From Nocardia acidivorans NBRC 108247 (GTDB lineage: Bacteria > Actinomycetota > Actinomycetes > Mycobacteriales > Mycobacteriaceae), in assembly GCF_001625085.1 (NCBI RefSeq), contig NZ_BDAW01000015.1:102152-166151 (forward strand): a DNA stretch of 64,000 nt, written 5' to 3'. The translations under genes were made by a program, and so were the position numbers. Positions 8,550 through 15,424 of this stretch are shown here, one piece after another. How positions within the stretch are numbered: position 1 is the first letter of the stretch; each line of letters begins with the position of its first letter. Under the pieces are notes generated by a model. The model had not been told where the DNA came from. It did no database searches and saw only the letters and a program-made list of their open reading frames with translations.

Positions 8550-8742
8550 CGACATCGATAACTTCGCCGTCGTCGCCGAGCAGTTGCAGCGTCTCGCGTA
8601 CGCCCTGATCGAGCTCTCGCATGTCCTCATCACTGGCAGGCCAGCCGTACGCGTCGATCGGCCGGAGGCCGTTGTCGCTGTGCTGGAATCCGATTGGTCC
8701 GCCGACGCGAGCATTCGCGTCCTTGTTCTGGTGCTCGTTCAT
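8503..8742 (-). CDS. Small acidic hypothetical protein, last gene of a coupled trio
   Basis: A 79-aa protein from the ATG at 8740-8742, chosen because it overlaps the stop of the preceding minus-strand gene (ATGA, 8739-8742). The N-terminal half carries 'GGPIGFQHSDNGLRPIDAYGWPASDEDMRELD'. The C-terminus is strongly acidic (DDGEVIDVDPESVVDIEPTEPDE). Function unknown. It is the third gene of a translationally coupled trio (8927-9184, 8739-8930, 8503-8742) near the regulator end of the element. Confidence 0.55.
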   Translation of the reverse strand: MNEHQNKDANARVGGPIGFQHSDNGLRPIDAYGWPASDEDMRELDQGVRETLQLLGDDGEVIDVDPESVVDIEPTEPDE

Positions 8743-8930
8743 GACTCTGTCCAGTCCGGCCGACATGAGTCCGGTACGACCTTGCCGGAGGCAACCAAGG
8801 CCGTCCACGCGGCGGACTTCGTTGCGCAGGTGTCGAGATGGCAATCGAGGTGGGTCTGCATCGCGAGCTTCGGATTGGCGCGCCCCCAGGCCGCATTGCG
8901 GTGGCTGAGGCAGGACAACTCGGCGCTCAC
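8739..8930 (-). CDS. Small Cys/His-containing protein, middle gene of a coupled trio
   Basis: The start is GTG at 8928-8930, which overlaps the stop of the upstream HTH gene (GTGA, 8927-8930). The product has 63 aa. It contains 'THLDCHLDTCATKSAAWTAL' followed by 'VASGKVVPD', a pattern I recall from short uncharacterised actinobacterial proteins. The C-x3-H...H-x2-C-x3-H-x3-C spacing might bind a metal, which is conjecture. Both ends are coupled by 4-base overlaps, so it is very probably translated. Confidence 0.6.
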   Translation of the reverse strand: MSAELSCLSHRNAAWGRANPKLAMQTHLDCHLDTCATKSAAWTALVASGKVVPDSCRPDWTES

Positions 8931-9184
8931 CGCCGAACCTCCGCAGGCACGTCCAGTACCGCCCGGCCATGGCGGGTCTCGGCGAACGATGCGCCGAGCG
9001 GGGTGATCGCCCACGAGTCCCGCTGAATTCCGACGCAGGCGACGACCATGCCGGTCTTGAGCAGCGACCGGATCGCGCGGTCCGCGGCCCTGGAATGGAT
9101 GCCCTCGCTTCGGGCGATCTGGTCCGCGGTCAATTGCCCGCCGGGTGCGAGCGCACGCAGTACGCGGGCCTCGTTCTGGTTCAT
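8927..9184 (-). CDS. Winged helix-turn-helix regulator, first gene of a coupled trio
   Basis: An 85-aa protein from ATG 9184. Residues about 3-70 form a compact winged helix: 'NEARVLRALAPGGQLTADQI' is followed by 'AIRSLLKTGMVV', the MarR/DprA-like arrangement. A short C-terminal strand pair follows (SWAITPLGASFAE). It heads the trio running toward 8503 and reads in the same direction as the XRE-TPR regulator at 10584-9334. It is likely a DNA-binding control protein of the element. Confidence 0.65.
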   Translation of the reverse strand: MNQNEARVLRALAPGGQLTADQIARSEGIHSRAADRAIRSLLKTGMVVACVGIQRDSWAITPLGASFAETRHGRAVLDVPAEVRR

Positions 9185-9333
9185 CGCGGGAACCCCTCAC
9201 ATGCGTTGTGAACGCTGAAGTGGCTCCTGCGCCGGGATCGTATTGTGGCTACGAAGATCCGGCGCAGGGCCACAGCACTCACGGTATGAACGCAGGTCAG
9301 GGCTTTCTGTCCCCAGAGGACAAATCGGCGAAT

Positions 9334-10584
9334 TCAGTTCGGTTTGCGATCGAGTTCCGGGCCGATGCCCAACCGCCAGGCCAAGCCGCGCAGCTCCCGA
9401 CCGCCGGCGTCGCGCCGGGCTGCGCGCAGCTGGTCGGCCACAGCTTCCCGGACGAAGAAGTCACTGCGAAGACGTTGCGGCGAGAGGTGTTCGGCCTGCA
9501 ACAGCACCGACAAGCCCTTGTCGCGCGTCTTGGGTTCGGCGAGCAGGACGCGGCCCGCTTCGGAGTAGAAGCCCGCTAGCCGCGCCGGGTCGGGGATGGT
9601 CGCGATAGGCATACCCGCCACGGCTTCGATGGCTTGGGGTCCGTCGCCGAGTTCCATTCCGATCGATGAGCGCCAGATGCCGACATTGAGGCGGCCGAAC
9701 CACATTCGGCCGAAATCGCCTACATCGCTGTCCATTCGATCGGCTACCGCGGCAGCCTCATCCAGGTGGGTGACGGCGGTACTGCGGTCCGATTGCACGG
9801 CGGCCGCCAGCGACGCCGACAACTGGAGCATTCCGTATGCCTGGAGTACCTGCGGATCGTCCAAGCCTGGAGTCAGCTCGTCTGCCAGCGCTACCGCGCG
9901 GTTGTACTGCTGCGGCCTCGACAGCGAACCTGTGACGTTGCCCCGCATCCACATCGCGGCGCCGCGCCATGCGAGCGAGTCGAGTTCCTCCGAGCATTCC
10001 TGTGCGGCCTTCGCCGCGAGCAGGGGAAGACCGCGGACTCCGAGGCGTTTGGCCATCACCATCATGGCGAAGTAGCAGCCGATCATGCCGATCAGGATCG
10101 GTTCGCGGTACTCGGGTGTCCGCACGTACATCGCGTGCAGCTCGAGCAACAGATCTGGTGAGAGTCGGCCGATGGCCTGATAGTCACCCGCCCCGCGCAG
10201 TTCCTCGAGCTGGGCGAGATCCGCGCGCACAGGTGCCCATTCGCGAATCGGTGTGCCGGGATCGTCGCCGAGTTGGCACACGTCCAGGGCTTTCTCGACC
10301 GCGACCACGCCCGCATACGCGTCGGTACCCGGGCCGTCGGGTACCTCCCAGGGGCGGCCGGTGAATTCGGAGGGTGCGACGCGTAGTGCATGCGCCAGGG
10401 CTTCGAGGGTTCGTCGGTTTTCCAGTGTCTTCTCGCCGCGTTCGAGTTTGCCGAGGTAGCCGTAGGAGATGCCTGCCAGTCCTGCGGTCACTTCGAGCGA
10501 TTGTCCGCGCCACGCGCGGATTTCGCGGAGTCGGCGTCCGAGCTCGTTCGGGGGCACGCCACTGCCCAAGTCCACCACACTCAT
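9334..10584 (-). CDS. XRE-family regulator with TPR-like C-terminal domain
   Basis: A 416-aa protein from ATG 10584. Residues about 12-70 are an XRE/Cro helix-turn-helix (GRRLREIRAWRGQSLEVTA, then GYLGKLERGEKTLENRRTL). The remaining 340 residues are repeated helix pairs typical of the TPR-like part of Streptomyces/Nocardia XRE regulators. It lies at the attachment-site end of the element and transcribes inward, toward the coupled trio. The predicted role is element control or sensing of a small molecule or peptide. The 9185-9333 interval to the trio contains only a copy of CGCAGGTCAGG. Confidence 0.85.
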   Translation of the reverse strand: MSVVDLGSGVPPNELGRRLREIRAWRGQSLEVTAGLAGISYGYLGKLERGEKTLENRRTLEALAHALRVAPSEFTGRPWEVPDGPGTDAYAGVVAVEKALDVCQLGDDPGTPIREWAPVRADLAQLEELRGAGDYQAIGRLSPDLLLELHAMYVRTPEYREPILIGMIGCYFAMMVMAKRLGVRGLPLLAAKAAQECSEELDSLAWRGAAMWMRGNVTGSLSRPQQYNRAVALADELTPGLDDPQVLQAYGMLQLSASLAAAVQSDRSTAVTHLDEAAAVADRMDSDVGDFGRMWFGRLNVGIWRSSIGMELGDGPQAIEAVAGMPIATIPDPARLAGFYSEAGRVLLAEPKTRDKGLSVLLQAEHLSPQRLRSDFFVREAVADQLRAARRDAGGRELRGLAWRLGIGPELDRKPN

Positions 10585-10682
10585 GCATCCACGCTACGAC
10601 CGTTCGGTCCGCTCAACCAGGGGATCGAGGCGATAGGCCGGGCGTAACATCGAGAACTGCGCCACCACACTCACCGGCGCAT

Positions 10683-10720
10683 AGAAGCCGTCACCGGGTC
10701 GCCACCCAGTGACGGCTTCT
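10683..10720. terminator. Hairpin terminator near the element's right end
   Basis: A 12-bp perfect stem (AGAAGCCGTCAC, 10683-10694, with GTGACGGCTTCT, 10709-10720) has a 14-base loop that can pair further. TTGTTGT follows on the plus strand. No plus-strand gene is seen immediately before it, so it may insulate the regulator from read-through. Confidence 0.7.
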
Positions 10721-10933
10721 TGTTGTCCGTGGCTCCGCCTGGGAGCCGGTATTCCCGCACCTCCAGGCGCGAATACAAGTCTAGGGTTTTCGTACGGTCT
10801 CGGGGGTTTCGGGTCGGGTCCGCGACGCGCCCACATTTTGCCCACAACCCTATGTGATTTACCTTGACTTGCCATGCCTCCGCATGACAATTTATGCAGC
10901 TCAGATGCCATTCTTCTTTCTTGGCCGGGTTTC

Positions 10934-10964
10934 GGAACGGGTTCGATTCCCGGCAGCTCCACCC
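10934..10964 (+). other. ssrA: Attachment-site remnant: 3' end of tmRNA (ssrA) T-arm and acceptor
   Basis: The sequence has a T-arm 'GGGTTCGATTCCC' followed by 'CAGCTCCACC', the 3' acceptor of a tmRNA-type molecule. CAGCTCC would pair with the canonical GGGGCTG 5' end and keeps the U that makes the G3-U70 alanine identity pair. Nothing upstream resembles the tmRNA body or 5' acceptor, so only the 3' end is present. Integrases of many elements recombine at the 3' end of ssrA or tRNA genes and leave such a duplicate at the distal junction. A tRNA-Ala 3' end is the main alternative; its acceptor usually reads TAGCTCC. Confidence 0.75.
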
Positions 10965-10966
10965 AT

Positions 10967-11001
10967 GACGGCCCCGCAGGTCAGAGACTTGCGGGGCCGT
11001 C
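10967..11001 (+). terminator. Probable host ssrA terminator beyond the attachment site
   Basis: A perfect 12-bp stem (GACGGCCCCGCA, 10967-10978, with TGCGGGGCCGTC, 10990-11001) has an 11-base loop and begins three bases after the tmRNA-like 3' end. That position is expected for the native terminator, so host chromosome likely begins here. Confidence 0.85.
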
Positions 11002-11057
11002 GCGCTGTGTCCCTACTCGAACCGCCACGCCGGATAACCGCTATCAGCTCAAATGAA

Positions 11058-11342
11058 TCAGCCCTGAGCAATGACAATGCGAACCAGGAGCTCGGGGTCG
11101 TCAGTGTTGAGATCGTGCTCGAATCCGGCTGGGTTGTCGATTCGCCGAGTTGGGTCGTAGACCACTACGACTAGCGCGGCGACGTTCTTCTGTCCTCGAT
11201 AGCCGAACATATCGTCGACGAGTTGGCTACGGATTTCCTTAGCTCCGAGCGATTCTCGGGTCATCTTTGCCTCTACCGCCGCCTGTTCCTGGCATAGCAC
11301 GAAGTCGATGCGATACGAGCCGCCCGCCCTACGCGGGGTCGT
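11058..11342 (-). pseudogene. C-terminal fragment of a PD-(D/E)XK-type nuclease
   Basis: The minus-strand frame reads '...GSYRIDFVLCQEQAAVEAKM', matching the D-x(n)-E-x-K catalytic pattern of restriction-like nucleases (Asp in RIDF, then E-A-K). 'VVYDPTRRIDNPAGFEHDLN' follows, typical of the end of this hypothetical nuclease family. A GTG start at 11300 would give 80 aa but exclude the catalytic Asp. Homologous sequence continues upstream to about 11340, where it runs into the IS30-type transposase fragment in another frame. The N-terminal part is missing, so this is a truncated remnant. Confidence 0.65.
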
Positions 11343-11344
11343 TT

Positions 11345-11781
11345 CTTCCGGCTCAGCTCGGAGGCAATCTCGCGGATCGACAAACCAGAACGGCGCAGGT
11401 CCTGAATTTGCTCACGCTCGACCAGACCGAGATATCGCCGATGGATGACCTTCTCGACAACCTCGAGGTCGACACTCCCACCGATCGCGCGTGATCTTCG
11501 TTGCGGCACAACGCCATTGTTGGGCTCGGGGTAACGCACCACGCGACCGTCCGGATAGACCCGGCCCCGGTTGATGATCGTGATGCCCTTGTCCCAATCG
11601 GTGGCCGATCGGGCATCGGCGCCGACCCGCTTGCGGGCCTGCGCGTGGGTAAGTCCGGCAGCGCGCAGCCGCGGGAATTCCTGCCTGCGCGGGTTGACCT
11701 TTCGTGCCTCGCTCGCACCAGGCGCAGAAACTCCGCCTTCAACTCCGCAGAGAGCCCAGGTCGAGAGCTGGGAGGCGGCAT
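11345..11781 (-). pseudogene. Truncated, frameshifted IS30-family transposase remnant
   Basis: From ATG 11781 the frame reads 'RPGLSAELKAEFLRLVRA', an IS30 N-terminal HTH start. Homology then switches frame near 11730 to 'RLRAAGLTHAQARKRVGADA', continues through 'INRGRVYPDGRVVRYPE', and ends with the second HTH 'REQIQDLRRSGLSIREIASE'. The DDE catalytic domain is absent: the frame breaks at about 11345 into the nuclease fragment. One frameshift plus a 3' deletion make it non-functional. No terminal inverted repeats were found. Confidence 0.65.
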
Positions 11782-11792
11782 AGTGTGGCGGT

Positions 11793-12125
11793 ATGACAGC
11801 GGCGAGGGTGTGGTCAGTGACGTCGACGACTCCGACCGAGGATGATGCGCGAGCCATTGCAAGGGCTGTAGTCGCTGACCGGCTCGCGGCCGGGGCCGAG
11901 ATCAGCGGGCCTGCTACGTCGGTGTTTTGGCACTTGGGGGAGCTCGGCGAAGGCAAGGAGTGGCGGGTCACTCTGCGAACGTCCGCTGCCGTGCGCGACA
12001 GGCTCGCGGCACGGGTGGCCGAGCTGCATCCTTGGAGTAGCCCAGAAGTGACGGCGAGCCCGATCGAGTGGTGTATCGACAGCTATGCCGAATGGGTCGA
12101 GCAGACTACAGCTGCGTCGGAATAG
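11793..12125 (+). CDS. CutA-like divalent-ion tolerance family protein
   Basis: A 110-aa protein, the usual CutA length. It reads 'ARAIARAVVADRLAAGAEIS', then 'GPATSVFWHLGEL', 'EEWRVTLRT'-like text and 'LHPWSSPEVTASPI'. This follows the CutA ferredoxin-like trimer fold (DARxIAxxLVExRLAAC... TSVYxW... ELHPYxxPEI). The usual Cys after RLAA is Gly-Ala here. A TAGTGT box (11781-11786) six bases before the ATG and the lack of a Shine-Dalgarno sequence suggest a leaderless message. It sits alone among decayed genes. Confidence 0.75.
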   Translation: MTAARVWSVTSTTPTEDDARAIARAVVADRLAAGAEISGPATSVFWHLGELGEGKEWRVTLRTSAAVRDRLAARVAELHPWSSPEVTASPIEWCIDSYAEWVEQTTAASE

Positions 12126-12850
12126 GCACGTGCGCGGCGTTGGCACGCCTGGCGAGTTCGAGCCCACCCGTGAGACCGATTGCGGCGCATCGCTGTGCGA
12201 CTCTCGCACCCTGGCCAAGGGGCGCACCGAGGCGACGCGACCGGCCAATGCGAATGCTTGCTCGGTGGTCGATATCGCCTGGGCTTCGTCGCCAGCGTCG
12301 AGGTAGGCATAGGCAAGCCACGTCAGGTACAGCGACTGGTCGCGCGCCCAGTGATCGGGGTAGGACGCGAGGGCGCGTTCCAAAGGTGCAGTCGCTCGGT
12401 CTGGTTGGCGTAGCACTGACCAGACGCGGCCGGTCTTGATGTCGAGCTCGGCAGCGTCGACCCAGGCGCACCAATGAGGAGCGTCATCGGTGGACGCACC
12501 CGCGAGTGCATCATGGGCCGAGTCGAGCGCACGGGCCACGCCGTCACGATCGCCAGTGGTGGCGTAGGACCAGGCACGCCGAGACTCGAGCAGGGCGCGA
12601 GCCTTGCCATGGGCATCGGGTCCTATTGCGGTGCAGGCTGATTCGGCTGATTGTGCGGACTCGGTTTCTCCAGTCGCATATGAGATGTGGACGAGTGCGT
12701 TCGCTGCCAGCGCGCGGCTCGATGCCTCGTCGGCAGCTCGGCCGCTGTAGTGAAACAGGACCCATTCGCTGGGGACGGGCCACTCCAGCCAGGCTCGCCC
12801 GAGCGGCCGGAAATTCGCTTGTTCGCGTGACTCCGGAACGGTGTACTGAA
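12106..12850 (-). pseudogene. Decayed XRE/TPR regulator, C-terminal half only
   Basis: A minus-strand frame contains TPR-like helices ('ARALLESRRAWSYATTGDRD', 'LYLTWLAYAYLDAGDEAQAI') typical of the C-terminal half of actinobacterial XRE regulators. The natural ending ('QGARVAQRCAAIGLTGGLEL...') lies in a different frame ending at 12106, so there is a frameshift near 12210. The N-terminal helix-turn-helix is absent, and the plus-strand gene at 12856 begins where it should be. The 3' end overlaps the cutA-like gene by about 20 bases. Confidence 0.6.
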
Positions 12851-12855
12851 ATGCG

Positions 12856-13980
12856 ATGAAACAGCAACGCCCGGCTACAGCCAGATCCGCCACCGACGGC
12901 CTCAAACTGCACCGACACCTGGTGCGGTCCTCCGGTCGCACCCACACGGTCATCACCTTGCGCCCCGGTAGCGTCGCTCGTTTCAGCACGAACTACTACC
13001 ACGGCACCTGGCACGTATTGTCGGACGACCACGGGGCACGCCTGCTGGCCCGATTGCTGTGGGGCCTTTCCTATCAGGCTCGTCCCGGGACGGTCGTGCT
13101 CATCGACCGACCGTTCCTCATCCCGACGCCGTTCGACGCCGACCCGCCCGATCCCATTGTCCTGGCGCCCGGTTGGTGCGCCCCCTTCGGCGATCGGGTT
13201 GCCCTCGAACTGAAACGCCAACTGCCCCTGTCAAATTCGGACGGCACGGTGCGCTGGCACACGTTCGGTCTGGACCGGACGTTGAAACCCGAGGCATGGC
13301 AGAGCTGGTGGGATCGCTACCGCCACTGGGACGACGAGGGCAGCGTCGGTCGCCGGAGCGGGCTGCTCGTCGTCGCCCCCGCCACCGCCGAGGAGTGCCG
13401 CGCCTGGGCGCTGAGCACAGCCCAACTCGATACGTCGGGCCCGTACGGAACCGACCACGTCGAGCTCGGGTCCTGGGATCGAGGCGATGACGGTGAAATC
13501 CAAGTCTTCCGGCGCTTCCGTTCAATGGCGAACGTGGCCAGCCAGGCTCGTGCGCAAGTGTTGTCCCGCTCCGACGCACCGATCGACCCCGCAGTCCTGC
13601 GACCGGCCATCTGGCGCGAGGCCGAAAAGGTCAGGGGCGAGGCCCATCTGACGATTCGCGAATGGAGGGGTGGCCGCTACGAGCTCGGCCGCGCCGCCGC
13701 TGTCATGCTCGCCCACGCCGAGGTGTCCACCCTCGACGATCTCGCGGACGTCGGCGCGGTCGAGGCGTACCGCCGCATGCGCGCCGCCGAGGTGAAGGGC
13801 CTGGACCTCGAGATGCTGTGGGCGATGGCAGGCGCACTCACCTATCGCGACCGTCGCGGCATCGATGCGGACCGCCGCCGCGAGCTGCTCGCCGCACTGG
13901 GTCCGGAGCCCGCACGACAGCCGCGCCGCCGACACCGCTACCGAGCGCCCGTCCGCCCCACTGTCGGTCGGCGTCGCTGA
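12856..13980 (+). CDS. Fusion protein: uncharacterised N-terminal domain plus TfoX C-terminal-like domain
   Basis: A 374-aa protein from ATG 12856. Residues about 30-250 form an unrecognised domain with 'TNYYHGTWHVLSDDHGARLL', 'VVLIDRPFLIPTPFDADPPD' and a Trp-rich middle. Residues about 285-345 read 'LDDLADVGAVEAYRRMRAAE' followed by 'LDLEMLWAMAGALTYRD', the TfoX/Sxy C-terminal helix-hairpin-helix signature (LxxLGAVEAYRRL... LxxLWALEGAL). Stand-alone TfoX regulates competence in proteobacteria; its role in actinobacteria is unknown. A basic tail (PRRRHRYRAPVRPTVGRRR) may bind nucleic acid. Confidence 0.6.
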   Translation: MKQQRPATARSATDGLKLHRHLVRSSGRTHTVITLRPGSVARFSTNYYHGTWHVLSDDHGARLLARLLWGLSYQARPGTVVLIDRPFLIPTPFDADPPDPIVLAPGWCAPFGDRVALELKRQLPLSNSDGTVRWHTFGLDRTLKPEAWQSWWDRYRHWDDEGSVGRRSGLLVVAPATAEECRAWALSTAQLDTSGPYGTDHVELGSWDRGDDGEIQVFRRFRSMANVASQARAQVLSRSDAPIDPAVLRPAIWREAEKVRGEAHLTIREWRGGRYELGRAAAVMLAHAEVSTLDDLADVGAVEAYRRMRAAEVKGLDLEMLWAMAGALTYRDRRGIDADRRRELLAALGPEPARQPRRRHRYRAPVRPTVGRRR

Positions 13981-14287
13981 CCTCTGGGCGGACCGTCGGT
14001 TGTTCGGTGACGCCGAACCGAGGACCCGGTGCACCTCCGAGGGCCGCCCCGACAAGGGCGACGGCGTCGCTCGCCGTGTTCAACAGACCCGCGCCGCGGC
14101 AGCGAAGTCGCTCGGGCAGGCCGCCCAGCAGGGTGTTGGCGGCCGGGGCCTCCCATAGCCCAGCGAAAGTCATGGCATCCCCGAGAAACGAATCACCACG
14201 GCGAGCCAGTACCGGCGATAGATCCGATCGCCCGGCAACTCCGGCATCGACGACTCCGACCAGACTCGTCGTCGGGTGCTGGGCCCG
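13981..14287. other. 307-base gap with only a start-less open frame
   Basis: No confident gene. On the minus strand a frame open from about 14280 to 13838 reads 'SLVGVVDAGVAGRSDLSPVL', then 'TFAGLWEAPAANTLLGGLPE'. This faintly recalls short helical ESX-secretion-associated proteins. It lacks a usable upstream start and runs into the 3' end of the TfoX-C fusion gene, so it could be a remnant. Confidence 0.3.
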
Positions 14288-14890
14288 TCAGAACAGAGAC
14301 TGAGCGCCAGCCGCGACCATGAATCCGTGGCCGCCCGAACTACATCTCACGCCGGTTCGCAGTGATTCGCACGCCGTGCCCTGAACAGTGATCGTGGCAC
14401 CGTAGGGCAGGACCTTGCCGCCGCCCTTCGACCCGCCGCCAACCGGGTCGCCCACGAATACACCCTGGTTCAGACATGCGAATTGCGCTGCCCCACCGGC
14501 AATCCGGGCGGCAACCGCACGATCCGGCCGAGAACCGCAGTCCGGCAGGGCCGGTGGTACGACCGACACACGCGCCAGCTGACATCCGACGACACTGCCA
14601 TCTCCGACGTTGAAGCCGCACATAATGTTTCCGCTCGGCGACTGGAAGTAGAACCGATCACCCTGTTGGTAGTCACGGGCATCGACGGTCGCGCCGTCAC
14701 GCGCCGGCAATCCAGAGGGCGCCTGCGGTGCCAGAGGTGCGGTTGTCAACCGATCGACCGACGAGGCATCGGGCCGAGCTGAGCTGGGCGCGGCGGCGCC
14801 ACTCGTCCCTGGCGCGGCGCCACCGTGGTCGCAGCCCGCAAGAGCGCTGACCGCCACGACAACCAGGGCCACGGTCGCAAATTTTCTCAT
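14288..14890 (-). CDS. Secreted lipoprotein, hypothetical
   Basis: A 200-aa protein from ATG 14890, with AAAAGGAA just upstream on the minus strand. The N-terminus is a lipoprotein signal (MRKFATVALVVVAVSALAGC, lipobox LAGC, Cys20). A Ser/Pro/Ala-rich linker to about residue 70 follows. The C-terminal domain has paired cysteines (IMCGFNVGDGSVVGCQLARV; PDCGSRPD; FACLNQGV; TACESLRTGVRCSSGGHGF). This is typical of mycobacterial/nocardial envelope lipoproteins of unknown function. A longer frame to 15109 was rejected because the signal peptide fixes the start. Confidence 0.8.
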   Translation of the reverse strand: MRKFATVALVVVAVSALAGCDHGGAAPGTSGAAAPSSARPDASSVDRLTTAPLAPQAPSGLPARDGATVDARDYQQGDRFYFQSPSGNIMCGFNVGDGSVVGCQLARVSVVPPALPDCGSRPDRAVAARIAGGAAQFACLNQGVFVGDPVGGGSKGGGKVLPYGATITVQGTACESLRTGVRCSSGGHGFMVAAGAQSLF

Positions 14891-15424
14891 GCCTGTTGAT
14901 TCCTTTTCGGATAGGATTCCGGAATGGCGGCCCTCGGGCCATGATTGGCAAAATGGTTTATGATGCCCGCTACCGCGTTCCGCAATTAACCAATGAGGTA
15001 CGTAGCAACTATCGGGCTGATTCCTGCCTTCAATCCCCATGCCAAGCTTAACTGGGCGATTTGTTGATACGCTACGAATCCGGCAGGGCATTACTGAAAG
15101 AAATCGCAATGCTGCTCGATCGCAAAACTATCGAAGGCATTGCCGCCCAGAACCGAGCCGCCCGGGTCACAGCGAACGGTCGGCCGATCATGTACATGGC
15201 ATCGAGATCACCCAATCCCGCCGCCCAGCCGAGCCGGAGCAGTCGGCCTTCGGAAGCCAACCATGCCTTGATTCTCATCGTATTCACCCCCGTGCCTGTC
15301 CGGAGCACAGGCCACTCCATCATTCACCACATGAGACGGAGCGACCAGTCACTATCCGCAATGACACCGGCGAGAAGTTCTCTCCTAATCAGAACCCCAC
15401 AGTTGTGGCCTTAGGCTCGTATTC
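14891..15424. other. 534-base AT-richer intergenic region
   Basis: This stretch is clearly less GC-rich than its neighbours and lies between divergent lipoprotein and LysR genes. A short minus-strand frame from ATG 15278 to 15072 (68 aa, starting MRIKAWLASEG, with GGGGGTGA upstream) is possible but unsupported. A palindrome GAGAA-G-TTCTC (15372-15382) and a TAGGCT box (15412-15417), seven bases before the LysR ATG, are candidate regulatory elements. Confidence 0.4.

Noticed and set aside
10594..10962. 122-codon minus-strand ORF beginning MELPGIEP
   Set aside because: This opening is the reverse-strand translation of a tmRNA/tRNA 3' end, a frequent false gene call. It overlaps the attachment-site remnant and a terminator.
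10934..10964. Complete tRNA or tmRNA gene
   Set aside because: Only the T-arm and 3' acceptor are present. No D-arm, anticodon arm or 5' acceptor partner is found within 100 bases upstream.
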